The position numbers and the translations under genes were made by a program. This document shows, one piece after another, positions 42,889 to 52,600 of a stretch of 64,000 nucleotides of DNA. This stretch comes from Rhizobium sophoriradicis (lineage in GTDB: Bacteria; Pseudomonadota; Alphaproteobacteria; Rhizobiales; Rhizobiaceae), in assembly GCF_003939025.1 (NCBI RefSeq), contig NZ_RQIH01000014.1, positions 166,429 to 230,428 of the forward strand. Reading direction: 5' to 3'. Under the pieces are notes generated by a model, which made no database searches, was not told the DNA's origin, and saw only the letters and a program-made list of their open reading frames with translations. Each line of letters starts with the position of its first letter. The first letter of the stretch is position 1.

Positions 42889-45183
42889 ATGCCCCATTCT
42901 CCCGAATCCACAGGTGAAAGCGTTAGCGGTTCGAGTTCGGGTCGCAATCAGAACCTGGATCCGGCAGCGCCAGCGGCCACCTCGGATTCGCCAGGAACCA
43001 GCCAAAGCGACGACCCGCAGCCGCCCCATGGATCCTTCGACCAAACCAGGCAGGCCGCCAGAACTCTGTTCCGTGCGATACGCCAAGATTTGCAGGCAAA
43101 TTCTGCCTTGGCGAAGGTCAAGGCGGCCGTTTTGTCTTGGAGGGCGAAGCTGAGGAGGTCGGAGCGACCTGGGCCAGCCTCGGCTCCCCTGACATGGATG
43201 ACGACCGCCTTGGTCAAGGCGGGGCGCGGCATTCGCGATCGGCGTTTAAAGCCGCGTGAAAGTCGAAAGAGCGGATGTCTCATCGCGGGCTGGCGGAAAT
43301 ATGCGGTGGGGTTCGCGCTTCTTGTCTGCCTCCTCGTCGGAAGCGTGCTGGTGTGGGCACTGAAAGACGTGCCGTGGAGTGAAATCCGCGATGGAACGTT
43401 AAAGCCGGTCGTCGTTTTGGAAACCGCTGACGGTGCGCCGTTGGTAAGACAGGGGCCTTATCAGGGTCCATATGCGCGATATGACCAGTTCCCGCCGCAT
43501 CTGATCGATGCCGTCCTTTCGATCGAGGATCGCCGGTTCATGGATCATTTCGGCATCGATCCCCGAGGCATCGCGAGGGCGCTTCTGCGGAACCTGGAAG
43601 CAGGCTCGGTGGTGGAGGGCGGCAGCACGATCACCCAGCAACTTATCAAACTGCAATATCTCGACAGCGACCGAACCATAAAACGAAAGATCCAGGAAGT
43701 CGTCATCGCTTTCTGGCTGGAGTGGAAGCTCGGCAAGGAGGAAATCCTGACGCGCTATCTCAACAGCGTCTATCTCGGCGCCGGCGCCACCGGCATGCCT
43801 GCCGCCGCCCGCATCTATTTCAACAAGGACATCGGTGCCCTCAACCTGCCGGAGTCGGCGATGCTGGCGGGATTGCTGCGGGCGCCGAGCCAATGGAATC
43901 CCATCGATAATTTCGAAGGCGCCCGGCAGCGCACCATGGTCGTTCTCGACGCGATGGCGGCCAATGGCAAGATCACCGCGCCACAGGCGTCGGAGGCCAA
44001 GACGAGCTTTGCCAAGCTGCACCCGACGACGCCGACGCCGCGCTCCGGAAGCTGGTTTGCCGACTGGATTTCCCCGCAAGCGAGCGAAATCGCCGGCGCC
44101 TCGCCAGGCTCGACCACGGTGCGCACCACGCTGGTGCCGCAGTTGCAGCAGATCGCCGAACGGGTGGTGAAAAGAGCCCTGGACGGTGAGGGAAAGACGG
44201 TCGGAGCATCGCAGGCGGCCTTCGTTGCGATGACGCCGGACGGCGCGGTCGTTGCGATGGTTGGCGGGCGCGACTACAAGGCGAGCCAGTTCAACCGCGC
44301 CGTCACGGCGATGCGCCAGCCGGGTTCCACCTTCAAGCTGTTCGTCTATTACGCAGCGTTGAAGGCTGGGCTCACTCTGTCCGACTCGGTTCTGGACGCG
44401 CCAATCGACATCAACGGCTGGTCGCCGGAAAATTCCGGTGGCGACTATCGCGGTTGGGTAACGCTTGCCGAGGCCTTCGCGCGATCGCTGAATGCCGCGT
44501 CGGTGACGCTTGCCGAAGAGGTCGGTCTCGACAATGTGATTGCCGCAGCCCGCGAACTCGGCATCGACGCGCCACTGGCCGATACGCCGTCTTTGGCACT
44601 CGGCACATCCGAAGTAAATCTGCTCAACCTCACCAGCGCCTATGCCTCCGTCCAACTCGGCAGGGCGCCCGTCAAGCCCTGGGGCATCATCGACTTCCAG
44701 GCGGCAGGGCAGCCCAACACATTTCGCGTTGGCCAACAATCAAAGCCGAATGTCGATCTTTCACGCTACCAGTCGGATCTCCTCGGCCTCCTGCAACTGG
44801 TGGTCGAGCGCGGCACGGGACGTGGCGCCGATCCCGGCAGTTTTGCGGCCGGCAAGACCGGCACGAGCCAAGATAATCGTGATGCCTGGTTCGTCGGCTT
44901 CACGGACGCGCTCGTCGTCGGCGTCTGGGTTGGCAATGATGATGATGCGCCGATGAAGGGGGTAACGGGCGGGGGCCTGCCGGCGCATATTTGGCGGGAC
45001 TTCATCCGCGGGGCGACGACCGAACCAACGCTGAACGGCGTGCGATCTGCCGAAGCAGTCGTCGATGGTCAAGGCGCACCGTCCTGCAACATCACCGCCT
45101 GCTCGCGCAGTTACCGCTCCTTCCGGCCATCCGATTGTACCTATCAGCCCTATTCCGGCGGCCGACGGCTCTGCGAAAAGTAA
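42889..45183 (+). CDS. Bifunctional penicillin-binding protein (class A)
   Basis: A 764-residue class A PBP. A polar, Ser/Pro-rich cytoplasmic tail of about 135 residues precedes one transmembrane helix (about 137-158, FALLVCLLVGSVLVWAL). The glycosyltransferase GT51 domain shows SIEDRRFMDHFGIDPRG (catalytic Glu about 211) and GGSTITQQLIK. The transpeptidase has SxxK at Ser480 (PGSTFKLF), SLN and KTGTS at about 656. It polymerises and crosslinks peptidoglycan. The end contains three cysteines (SCNITACSRSYRSF ... DCTYQPYSGGRRLC). The unusually long tail could bind a partner. No operon. Confidence 0.92.
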   Translation: MPHSPESTGESVSGSSSGRNQNLDPAAPAATSDSPGTSQSDDPQPPHGSFDQTRQAARTLFRAIRQDLQANSALAKVKAAVLSWRAKLRRSERPGPASAPLTWMTTALVKAGRGIRDRRLKPRESRKSGCLIAGWRKYAVGFALLVCLLVGSVLVWALKDVPWSEIRDGTLKPVVVLETADGAPLVRQGPYQGPYARYDQFPPHLIDAVLSIEDRRFMDHFGIDPRGIARALLRNLEAGSVVEGGSTITQQLIKLQYLDSDRTIKRKIQEVVIAFWLEWKLGKEEILTRYLNSVYLGAGATGMPAAARIYFNKDIGALNLPESAMLAGLLRAPSQWNPIDNFEGARQRTMVVLDAMAANGKITAPQASEAKTSFAKLHPTTPTPRSGSWFADWISPQASEIAGASPGSTTVRTTLVPQLQQIAERVVKRALDGEGKTVGASQAAFVAMTPDGAVVAMVGGRDYKASQFNRAVTAMRQPGSTFKLFVYYAALKAGLTLSDSVLDAPIDINGWSPENSGGDYRGWVTLAEAFARSLNAASVTLAEEVGLDNVIAAARELGIDAPLADTPSLALGTSEVNLLNLTSAYASVQLGRAPVKPWGIIDFQAAGQPNTFRVGQQSKPNVDLSRYQSDLLGLLQLVVERGTGRGADPGSFAAGKTGTSQDNRDAWFVGFTDALVVGVWVGNDDDAPMKGVTGGGLPAHIWRDFIRGATTEPTLNGVRSAEAVVDGQGAPSCNITACSRSYRSFRPSDCTYQPYSGGRRLCEK

Positions 45184-45266
45184 AGTGGCTCCGGAGCGCC
45201 GGCCATGCTCGCCCGGCGTGCGGTGTTTCCGATCAGCTGCAGCAGGCGCCCGCGAACCAGACGCAA

Positions 45267-46133
45267 CTACTCCCCCAGAACGTTTTTCAGCGCATCGATG
45301 ACGACGCGAATGGAGGGGACGTCTTTGATATCCGAATGAACAACCAGCCAGACTTCTCTGGTCAAAGGATGTTCCGTCTCGATGCGCCGGAGACCACTGG
45401 ATTCCAGGACGACGAAATCGGGTAGCATGACGACACCTGCGCCAAAACTTGCGGCTGCGGCCTGAAACTCCAGAACGGACGACCTGACCGCGATCGGCCG
45501 GCCGGCGGCCAGCTCGATCAGCCGCAACTGTTGCGGTGAGGCGTTCATGGTTTCGTCGTAACCGATGAAGGTCCAGTCCTGCGGTGGAACGGTTTCAAGA
45601 TAGGTCTTTGTTGCGTAAAGGTGAAACCTTGTCTCGCCGAGCTTGACGATCGAGTAATCGCCGTCCTCGGGACGAGACATCCGCACGGCGATGTCGGCCT
45701 CTCGTCTGTTCAGCGAGGCGAGGCGCTTTTCCCCGACAAGCGTGATCTCAACGCCGGGATGGTTGCGCCTGACCGCCGCGATCGGCTTTGCCAGCAGCAC
45801 GCTCGAGAGTGCCGGGGGAGCGCTGATCCTGACGTGACCGCGCAATTCCGTGGTGCTGCTGCGACCAAGCTGCTCGATGGCCGCTGTCTGGACCGCCACG
45901 AGAGCTGCGTGCCTGGCAACCTGCTCTCCGTCCTGGGTCAAATTGATGCGCCGCCCGCGCCGGTCGACGAGCTTGCGATCGAGGCTGGCTTCAAGCGAGG
46001 AAATCCGCCGGCTTATCGTGGCGTGTTCGACGCCGAGCTGCTTTGCGGCGCCAAGCAGCGTTCCCGACTGGGCGAGCGCCAGGAAATGCCGAAGATCGTC
46101 CCAGTCGATATTTGTGAATTCTCTCCCAATCAT
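45267..46133 (-). CDS. LysR-family regulator
   Basis: A 288-residue LysR regulator beginning MIGREFTNIDWDDLRHFLAL, with the helix-turn-helix GTLLGAAKQLGVEHATISRR (about 25-44) and a C-terminal effector domain. The start MIGREF avoids translating the inverted repeat at 46132. It is divergent from the quinone oxidoreductase gene and presumably regulates it, the standard LysR arrangement. The effector is unknown. Confidence 0.9.
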   Translation of the reverse strand: MIGREFTNIDWDDLRHFLALAQSGTLLGAAKQLGVEHATISRRISSLEASLDRKLVDRRGRRINLTQDGEQVARHAALVAVQTAAIEQLGRSSTTELRGHVRISAPPALSSVLLAKPIAAVRRNHPGVEITLVGEKRLASLNRREADIAVRMSRPEDGDYSIVKLGETRFHLYATKTYLETVPPQDWTFIGYDETMNASPQQLRLIELAAGRPIAVRSSVLEFQAAAASFGAGVVMLPDFVVLESSGLRRIETEHPLTREVWLVVHSDIKDVPSIRVVIDALKNVLGE

Positions 46134-46144
46134 TGTGAAACAAT
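46132..46144. promoter_or_regulatory. LysR-type dyad ATTGT-GAA-ACAAT
   Basis: A perfect five-base dyad, AT-rich, lies at the start codon region of the LysR gene, 60 bases before the quinone oxidoreductase ATG. A related TTTTCACA follows at 46151. It fits the T-N11-A type of LysR sites (ATTGT...ACAAT). Confidence 0.5.
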
Positions 46145-46204
46145 AGGGAATTTTCACACATCACGCCATCGCTTAATTTCCCGGCATAAAGGAGAGCACG
46201 AGCG

Positions 46205-47176
46205 ATGACCGAGCAAATCGTATGGCTGAACGCCCCCGGCGATGTCACCCAGTTCCATGTCGAGCAGCATGATTGCAAGCCTCCCGGTGACGGCGAGATC
46301 AAAATTCGTCATGAGGCGATCGGAACCAACTTTCTCGACGTCTATCACCGAAAGGGCCTTTATCCGATGCCGTCCTACCCCTCAGTGATCGGCGCCGAGG
46401 CGGCGGGCATCGTCGAGGATGTCGGCGCCGGCGTCTCGATGTTCAGAAGGGGTGACCGCGTCGCCTATGCCGGGCCTCCGGTTGGCGCCTATCGCTCCGC
46501 GCGGAATATTGCCGCTGAAAGGGCGATCAAGCTTCCGGATGCCGTTTCAGCAAAAACGGCAGCAAGTTCGCTTCTCAAGGGCATGACGGCCTATATGCTG
46601 TTGAAAAAGACTTATGATGTGCGTGGGGGAATGCAGGTTCTGATTCATGCTGCCGCGGGCGGGCTCGGCAGCATCCTCGTTCGCTGGGCCAAATCGCTCG
46701 ATGCCACGGTGATCGGGACGGTCGGTTCTGCCGAGAAGGCCGCGCTCGCTGCATCATGTGGAGCCGATCACCTTATCGTTGGACGAGACGCCGATATCGT
46801 CGCGGAAGTGAAGCGGCTGACGAACGGGCTCGGCGTAGACGTCGCCTATGACGGTATAGGCGGCGACACGCTCCTCAAAACCATACGCTCTGTCCGGCCA
46901 TTCGGCATGGCTGTCACCATTGGTCAGGCCGCCGGTGCCATTCCGCCTGTGCCTGTCGAGGAACTTCGCCCGGGCAAGGCCCTCTGCCATCCGAGCATCA
47001 TGGCCTGGTGTGCTGACATCGGACAGTATCGCGAGGCCGCGCTCGCTGCAGTCGGCGCGATGGAAACAGGAATCGTTTCGCAGATCGCTGCCGAGTACCG
47101 TTTGGCCGATGTTGCCAAGGCGCACGAAGAGATGGAATCCGGGCGCTCGGCGGGCAGTATCCTGCTGATACCCTGA
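46205..47176 (+). CDS. NADPH:quinone oxidoreductase (QOR family)
   Basis: A 323-residue zinc-independent medium-chain reductase of the QOR type: GTNFLDVYHRKGLYPMPSYP in the catalytic domain and QVLIHAAAGGLGSILVRWAK in the NADPH-binding Rossmann domain, followed by GTVGSAEKAALA. It reduces quinones or enones using NADPH. AAAGGAGAG precedes the ATG. It is divergent from a LysR gene and may be induced by quinone or aldehyde stress. Confidence 0.9.
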   Translation: MTEQIVWLNAPGDVTQFHVEQHDCKPPGDGEIKIRHEAIGTNFLDVYHRKGLYPMPSYPSVIGAEAAGIVEDVGAGVSMFRRGDRVAYAGPPVGAYRSARNIAAERAIKLPDAVSAKTAASSLLKGMTAYMLLKKTYDVRGGMQVLIHAAAGGLGSILVRWAKSLDATVIGTVGSAEKAALAASCGADHLIVGRDADIVAEVKRLTNGLGVDVAYDGIGGDTLLKTIRSVRPFGMAVTIGQAAGAIPPVPVEELRPGKALCHPSIMAWCADIGQYREAALAAVGAMETGIVSQIAAEYRLADVAKAHEEMESGRSAGSILLIP

Positions 47177-47420
47177 GTGCTGTTAGAAGAGGCGCCGGCG
47201 AGCTATTGTTCGGTGGTGCTTCGCGGTCCTCCGGCGCGGTTTCGGTCCATTTATCCAAAATATGGCATTATATTATGCATTATAGATATCTACTGCTGTA
47301 GTCGGTGTTGAGCTAAACGTGCCCGCCATTGAGGTGGGCTATCGGCATGGGCCGGCCGCCCTCCCCGCATAAGACGCCTGGCAATCCCGCCGGCAGCCAA
47401 TGAAGGGAAGGATGAAAGCC

Positions 47421-48374
47421 ATGTCTACAGACAACAAGCCGCTGATCGCGGTTACCGGTGCAACGAGCAAACAGGGGCGCAGTGTCGTTGCGACACTTCT
47501 TCAAAGCCAGCGCTTCCGCGTCCGTGCTTTCACGCGCAGAAAGGATTCGCCGGAAGCTTTACGTCTGAAAAGACTCGGCGCTGAGATCGCGACCGTGCCT
47601 CTCGAACTCGGCCGTCAGGAGGATCTCGTTGCCGCCTTCAAGGGCGCGGATGGCGCCTTTCTGATGACGCCGCCGATCGCCGCGCCGGAGGAAATCGAGG
47701 CGCCTCTCGGCCGGCAATTGGCGGATGCGGCCGTCGAGGCCGGCGTCGGGCATATTGTGTTCAGCACGCTCGAGAATGTCGACAAGATCACCGGTGGGAC
47801 GAAATATGCGCCGCATTTTACCGATAAGGCCAGCGTTGCAGATTACATTCGCGGCCTGCCGGTCTCGCATTCCTTCATCATGCTGGCATTCTTTTACACC
47901 AATCTAATTGAATATTATGCGCCTCGCATGGAAGGTGACACCCTGCTGTTGCCGATTTATCTTCCTGAAGATTTCGCCGCACCTTTTGTCGATCCGCTGA
48001 CGGCGACCGGGCCTGTTGTCCTCGAAATCTTCTCAAACCCAGAGCGCTACAACGGCAAAACGCTGCCGGTCATCGGCGAGATCATTTCTCCGCGGGAGAT
48101 GGTCGAAACCTTTCAACGCGTGACCGGCCGCAAGGCCGAGTATCGGAACGCTTTCGACAGGGAGGGCCTGCTCAACTATTTTCCGGAGTTTGCCGCCAAC
48201 GAATTTTTCGTTCGAGAGCTTCTCGGGATGGTCGAATATGCCGTCGAGTATGGCTATTTCGGCAAGGAGCACGATCTCGAATGGAGCCGGCGCCTGGCTC
48301 CCGAGACGCTCAACTGGGAGCAGTTTCTACGGACGTCGGGATGGCGCGGCGACAAGCGGTCTTTCGGAGCTTGA
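47421..48374 (+). CDS. NmrA-family NAD(P)-binding protein
   Basis: A 317-residue NmrA/HSCARG-like protein with the Rossmann motif ITGATSKQGRSVV-type VTGATSKQGRSVVATLL and the segment GADGAFLMTPP. It lacks the SDR active-site YxxxK, so it may be a redox sensor or a nitrogen/quinone-responsive protein rather than an enzyme. The start MSTDNKPL is supported by AAGGGAAGG nine bases upstream; two earlier ATGs exist. It is convergent with the LysR gene downstream. A pair of GCATTATA direct repeats lies at 47265 and 47277 in its promoter. Confidence 0.82.
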   Translation: MSTDNKPLIAVTGATSKQGRSVVATLLQSQRFRVRAFTRRKDSPEALRLKRLGAEIATVPLELGRQEDLVAAFKGADGAFLMTPPIAAPEEIEAPLGRQLADAAVEAGVGHIVFSTLENVDKITGGTKYAPHFTDKASVADYIRGLPVSHSFIMLAFFYTNLIEYYAPRMEGDTLLLPIYLPEDFAAPFVDPLTATGPVVLEIFSNPERYNGKTLPVIGEIISPREMVETFQRVTGRKAEYRNAFDREGLLNYFPEFAANEFFVRELLGMVEYAVEYGYFGKEHDLEWSRRLAPETLNWEQFLRTSGWRGDKRSFGA

Positions 48375-48413
48375 AGCCCTTCTCGCGATAACGACATGCT
48401 TGAAAACAAAGAC

Positions 48414-49334
48414 TTACGATGGCCGGATGCCCGGCAGCTTGGCGATCTCGGCGGCAAGAAAGTCGACGAGGAGCCGAACCCGGGCAATGGCTGCACGCTC
48501 CGGCACAATCAGCAAGCTCACCGGAACCGGAAAAGGCTGATAGTCTCCAAGCACGACCTCGAGCCGGCCATCGTCGAGAAGATCGTGAACCAGCCAGAGA
48601 TGGGTAGGACCAATGCCGCGCCCGGCGGCCAGGGCTGCGCGCGCCGCAAGCCCGTGATCGACGCGCAACCGCCCGCTGACCGGGATTGTCAGGCTGGTGC
48701 CGTCGGGAGCGGAAAGAAGGAGCTGATTGCTGCCTGCGACGTTGGACATCACGACGGTTTCGTAGCGTGACAGATCGGCCGGACGCTCCGGCCGTCCCCG
48801 GGCGGACAAATAAGCCGGAGCGCCGACCAGCAGCCGCTGGCTCTCTCCGACCGCATGAAGTTTCATCGAGCTGTCGGCGAGCGGTCCAAGACGCAGCGCC
48901 ACGTCAACGCCTTCGCGAACCAAATCGATCCGCTCGTCCGTCAGGTTGAGGTCGATGCGGATATCAGGATGCCTGTCCTGGAAGGCAAAGATCATCCGCG
49001 TGACATGCATGACGCCAAGCGCTGCCGTACAGGAAAGGCGAACTGCGCCGGCGGGCGCCTGGCGGGCATCTCTGGCTTCTTCGGCAGCCTGCTCGACCAG
49101 GCGCAAGATCTGCAGGCAGTTGGTATAATAGCGACTGCCTTCCTCCGTCAGGGTGACGCGACGCGTGGTGCGGCTGAGAAGCGCCACGCCGACAGCCTCC
49201 TCCAGTTCATTGAGGTGCCGCGTCACGGTGGATTGGCCGACGCCCAGCTCCCTTGCGACCACCGACAGGTTGGCGCGCTCGGCGACGCGAACAAAGGTAC
49301 GCATTCTGTCGAAAGACAAGCCTATCTTATCCAT
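48414..49334 (-). CDS. LysR-family regulator
   Basis: A 306-residue LysR regulator, with the helix-turn-helix NLSVVARELGVGQSTVTRHL and the conserved linker into an effector-binding domain (RIDLNLTDERIDLVREGVDV). It resembles the AaeR/YhjC-like group acting on oxidoreductase genes. The start MDKIGLSFDRMR is used; the upstream extension of 29 residues is not family-like. It is convergent with the NmrA gene. Confidence 0.9.
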   Translation of the reverse strand: MDKIGLSFDRMRTFVRVAERANLSVVARELGVGQSTVTRHLNELEEAVGVALLSRTTRRVTLTEEGSRYYTNCLQILRLVEQAAEEARDARQAPAGAVRLSCTAALGVMHVTRMIFAFQDRHPDIRIDLNLTDERIDLVREGVDVALRLGPLADSSMKLHAVGESQRLLVGAPAYLSARGRPERPADLSRYETVVMSNVAGSNQLLLSAPDGTSLTIPVSGRLRVDHGLAARAALAAGRGIGPTHLWLVHDLLDDGRLEVVLGDYQPFPVPVSLLIVPERAAIARVRLLVDFLAAEIAKLPGIRPS

Positions 49335-49447
49335 TTTTTGAGCACAGTGATTGTCATTCTGTCCATATACGGAATAGTCCCGATGATGCCCAGCCCAGGC
49401 TTCAGCAAGGCTCGGCGCCACGCCTATTGTCGCGGTGTCTTAACAGG

Positions 49448-50485
49448 TTACCGTGTCGAGCCGCGCGGGATGATCGAAAAACCGCAATTGACCCTGTCTT
49501 CGTCAAGCGGTTCGTCGCGGATGGCGCGCAGCAGCATGTCGGCGACGCGGTAACCGATGTCCTGGCGCGGGATGTACACCGTCGTCAGCGACGGCTCGAT
49601 GAAGGCGGAGAATTCCAGATCGTTGAAGCCGCAGATGCCGACCTCCTCCGGCACGCGGATGCCGCGCGCCTTGCATTCGATAAGGACGCCGAGCGCCAGT
49701 TCGTCGCTCTGGGCAAAGACGGCATCGACGTCGGGCACGCGTTCGATTAGCCGGGCAAACAGTTCCCGGCCGAGGCCGGTCCGGCTTGTCGCATCGCCGC
49801 CGATGATGAGAGCAGGGTCGAAACACCGGGCTTCCCGCATCACCGCCTCATAGCCTTCTATCCGCCGGAGCGAGCGGACATCGGCGCCGCGGCCGAAGAA
49901 GGCGATCCTCTTGTAGCCTCTCGACAACAGGAAACGGGTGGGTTCGGCGCCTGCCGTATAATGATCGAGGCCGACGACCAGCTTCTGCGGCTCCTGGCTG
50001 AGATCGGTGACATGGGCGATGGGACAGGCGGCATTGTCGATCAGCGGCAGAAGATCGCGGTAGGATTCGGCGCCGGCAATGATGACGCCGGCCGGCTTCT
50101 GCGTCAGGAAGGATTTCAACAGGCCGGCCTCGCCCTCGGCATGGCGCAGCGTATTGGAATATTGCACGGTGAGATCGGTGTCGCGGAAACGATCCTCGAT
50201 ACCGACCATCAGGCTGGTAAAGCCGTATTGGTGCAAGGCGGGCGTGATGACGGCGACGATGCCGTTGTGGCGGCCGGCCAGCGCCCGGGCGGCGAGATTA
50301 GGAATATAGCCCATCTCCTCGACCGCGCGCAGGATCTCCTCGCGCAGATCCTCCGAGACGATTTCGGGATTGCGCAGCGCGCGCGAGATGGTGATCGGGC
50401 TGACACCCACCTTCTTCGCCACATCGCTGAGCTTCACAGGCGCGCTGCGCCTCGGCTTCTTCCCCCGCTCCACCGACTTGCTCAT
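49448..50485 (-). CDS. LacI-family transcriptional regulator
   Basis: A 345-residue LacI/GalR regulator. After a basic leader (SKSVERGKKPRRSAPVK) the helix-turn-helix reads LSDVAKKVGVSPITISRALR and the hinge helix LAARALAG. The effector domain has the periplasmic-binding fold and ends IGYRVADMLLRAIRDEPLDE, as in GntR-like gluconate repressors. GGGGAGG precedes the ATG. No sugar genes adjoin it, so the target is elsewhere or unknown. Confidence 0.9.
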   Translation of the reverse strand: MSKSVERGKKPRRSAPVKLSDVAKKVGVSPITISRALRNPEIVSEDLREEILRAVEEMGYIPNLAARALAGRHNGIVAVITPALHQYGFTSLMVGIEDRFRDTDLTVQYSNTLRHAEGEAGLLKSFLTQKPAGVIIAGAESYRDLLPLIDNAACPIAHVTDLSQEPQKLVVGLDHYTAGAEPTRFLLSRGYKRIAFFGRGADVRSLRRIEGYEAVMREARCFDPALIIGGDATSRTGLGRELFARLIERVPDVDAVFAQSDELALGVLIECKARGIRVPEEVGICGFNDLEFSAFIEPSLTTVYIPRQDIGYRVADMLLRAIRDEPLDEDRVNCGFSIIPRGSTR

Positions 50486-50982
50486 CGCCTCCCCGTCTGC
50501 CGCTGCGGACTCGGCGATTCTCCGCCATTACTTTCTGCAGAAGAAATAATTTAGAGTCTACTAACATCGTATGATGACGACATATTTCGCGCAGGCGGCG
50601 GGATCGTCTGCTGCCAATAAGCCTATTGTTTTCGATGGATATCCGAGCGGAAGGGATATGCCTGAGAGAACCAGCCGGCATTTGCCGATGCGCCGCAGCC
50701 GCCTTGAGCAGCGGCCGGAAATGAAGGTTAAACCCAAGTGAAACCTTACAAATCGGCAATATAAACATGATCGATATTTAATTTGTAAATCGGTCCGGCG
50801 GGATCATATGAATCCCAAGCGCGAATTCTTCCATTCGCCAGGCCGCCGCCCCCGACGACTGCGCGTGTCCCCAAGAGAATTGGCGCCCTACGCCATCCGA
50901 CGCCAGGTCCCATGACATGGAACCACGACGCCACCAAAAGCCAATCTTCTTCCAAAGGGCGACCGCCCAAGGGATTACCGCC
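50486..50982. other. Divergent intergenic region, LacI gene / protease gene
   Basis: A 497-base stretch with promoters for both genes. TTACAAAT (50746-50753) and ATTTGTAA (50781-50788) form an 8-base inverted repeat in an AT-rich section, a possible regulatory site of the protease gene. No gene is supported. Confidence 0.45.
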
Positions 50983-52485
50983 ATGTCACACATCCTCCGC
51001 AAACACCGCACCGCAGCGCTCGTCGGAGCCGCCATCCTCGCCGGCGCGGCCTGCCTGCCCTTTGCGATCAACAGCACGACCGCGCTGGCCGCCCCTTCGG
51101 ATAGCGGCGGCATTCTGGCCGCAGGCGGCTCATTCGCCACGATCGTCGAGGCCGACAAGCCGGCTGTCGTCACCATCACCACGACGATGAAGGCGAGCGA
51201 CGTCAGCGCCGATCAGCAATCGCCAATGGACGAACAGTTCCGCCAGTTCTTCGAGGATCAGGGCATCCCCCTGCCCCGACAGGCGCCGCGCGATCAGCCC
51301 TCGCAGCATGCGATGGCGCTCGGCTCCGGCTTCATCATCAGCCCCGACGGCGTCATCGTCACCAACAATCATGTCATCGACAATGCTCTCGACATCAAGG
51401 TGACGCTCGACGACGGCACCGAACTGCCGGCCAAGCTGATCGGAACCGATCCCAAATCCGATGTCGCCGTGCTGAAGATTACGGCCGGCAAGCCGCTGCA
51501 GACCATCGCCTGGGGCGATTCCGACAGGCTGAAGCTCGGCGACCAGATCCTGGCGATCGGCAATCCCTTCGGCATCGGCACCACGGTGACGGCCGGCATC
51601 GTCTCGGCGCGCGGCCGCGACCTGCACAGCGGGCCCTATGACGATTTCATCCAGATCGACGCGCCGATCAACCACGGCAACTCAGGCGGCCCGCTCGTGG
51701 ACCGCGAGGGCAAGGTGGTCGGCATCAACACCGCCATCTATTCGCCGAACGGCGGCAGCGTCGGCGTCGGCTTCGCCATTCCCTCCGACGAGGCCAAGGC
51801 GATCGTCGCCAAGCTTGAGAAGAACGGCTCGATCGACCATGGCTATCTCGGCGTGCAGATCCAGCCGGTCACCAAAGACGTCGCCGATGCCGTCGGTCTC
51901 GACAAAACAGGCGGGGCGCTGGTGGCCGCCGTGTCCGCCGATACGCCGGCCGCCCAGGCCGGCCTGAAACCCGGCGATATCGTCACCTCGGTCGGCGGCG
52001 AGGCCGTCAAGACGCCGAAGGACCTGTCGCGGCTCGTCGCCGATCTTTCGCCCGGCACGCGGGAATCCCTCGGCGTCTGGCGTGACGGCAAGACGATCGA
52101 TCTCAACGTCACCGTCGGCACCCACGAGGACGGCCAGAAACAGGCGGCGGCCGAAAACCCGGAAACGCAGGGCCAGGCTTCGGGCCAGCCGAGCCTCGGC
52201 ATCGGCCTTGCCGACCTGACGCCCGACGTGCGCCGGCAGCTCGACCTGCCGCGCTCCGTCAGCGGCGCCGTGGTCGCCAGCGTCAATCCCGACAAGTCGG
52301 CGGCCGCTGCCGGCATTCAGTCGGGCGACATCATCGTCTCGGTCAACGACCGGCCGGTGCACAACGCTCGCGATGTCAAGGCTGCGATCGCCGAAGCCGG
52401 CAAGGCCGGCCGCAAATCGGTGCTGCTGCTCGTCGAACGCGACGGCAGTAAGACCTTTGTCGCTGTACCCTTTGCCGCGGCCTGA
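50983..52485 (+). CDS. HtrA/DegP-family periplasmic serine protease
   Basis: A 500-residue protease with an N-terminal signal peptide (about 1-36, ALAAP cleavage), a trypsin-like domain with the catalytic triad His130 (TNNHVID), Asp160 (KSDVAVLK) and Ser234 (HGNSGGPL), and two PDZ domains (about 285-375 and 400-490). It degrades or refolds damaged envelope proteins. The start MSHILRKHRT is preceded by AAGGGAT. The final codons (GSKTFVAVPFAAA) are nearly duplicated just after the stop, in another frame. Rhizobia have several DegP paralogues; which one this is is not clear. Confidence 0.93.
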   Translation: MSHILRKHRTAALVGAAILAGAACLPFAINSTTALAAPSDSGGILAAGGSFATIVEADKPAVVTITTTMKASDVSADQQSPMDEQFRQFFEDQGIPLPRQAPRDQPSQHAMALGSGFIISPDGVIVTNNHVIDNALDIKVTLDDGTELPAKLIGTDPKSDVAVLKITAGKPLQTIAWGDSDRLKLGDQILAIGNPFGIGTTVTAGIVSARGRDLHSGPYDDFIQIDAPINHGNSGGPLVDREGKVVGINTAIYSPNGGSVGVGFAIPSDEAKAIVAKLEKNGSIDHGYLGVQIQPVTKDVADAVGLDKTGGALVAAVSADTPAAQAGLKPGDIVTSVGGEAVKTPKDLSRLVADLSPGTRESLGVWRDGKTIDLNVTVGTHEDGQKQAAAENPETQGQASGQPSLGIGLADLTPDVRRQLDLPRSVSGAVVASVNPDKSAAAAGIQSGDIIVSVNDRPVHNARDVKAAIAEAGKAGRKSVLLLVERDGSKTFVAVPFAAA

Positions 52486-52498
52486 TGCGGCCGCGTCC

Positions 52499-52537
52499 GG
52501 CAGCAAAACCTTCGTCTCCGTGCCGTTTGCCGCGGCC
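52499..52537 (+). repeat. Near-duplicate of the protease gene's last codons
   Basis: Bases 52499-52537 match 52444-52482 at 32 of 39 positions. Both encode GSKTFV(A/S)VPFAAA, but the second copy lies after the stop and in the +1 frame. Most differences are at third codon positions. Confidence 0.8.
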
Positions 52538-52577
52538 CGAGACGGCCGAGCGTTGCGACATCCGAAACCGGAGAGGG

Positions 52578-52600
52578 AAAGCCCGTGATGACGGGCTTTT
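52578..52600 (+). terminator. Rho-independent terminator of the protease gene
   Basis: AAAGCCCGT (52578-52586) and ACGGGCTTT (52591-52599) form a perfect stem with a GATG loop, followed by T. It lies about 90 bases after the protease stop. Confidence 0.85.

Noticed and set aside
43399..44739. 446-codon frame antisense to the PBP gene
   Set aside because: Shadow of a well-defined coding sequence with all PBP motifs.
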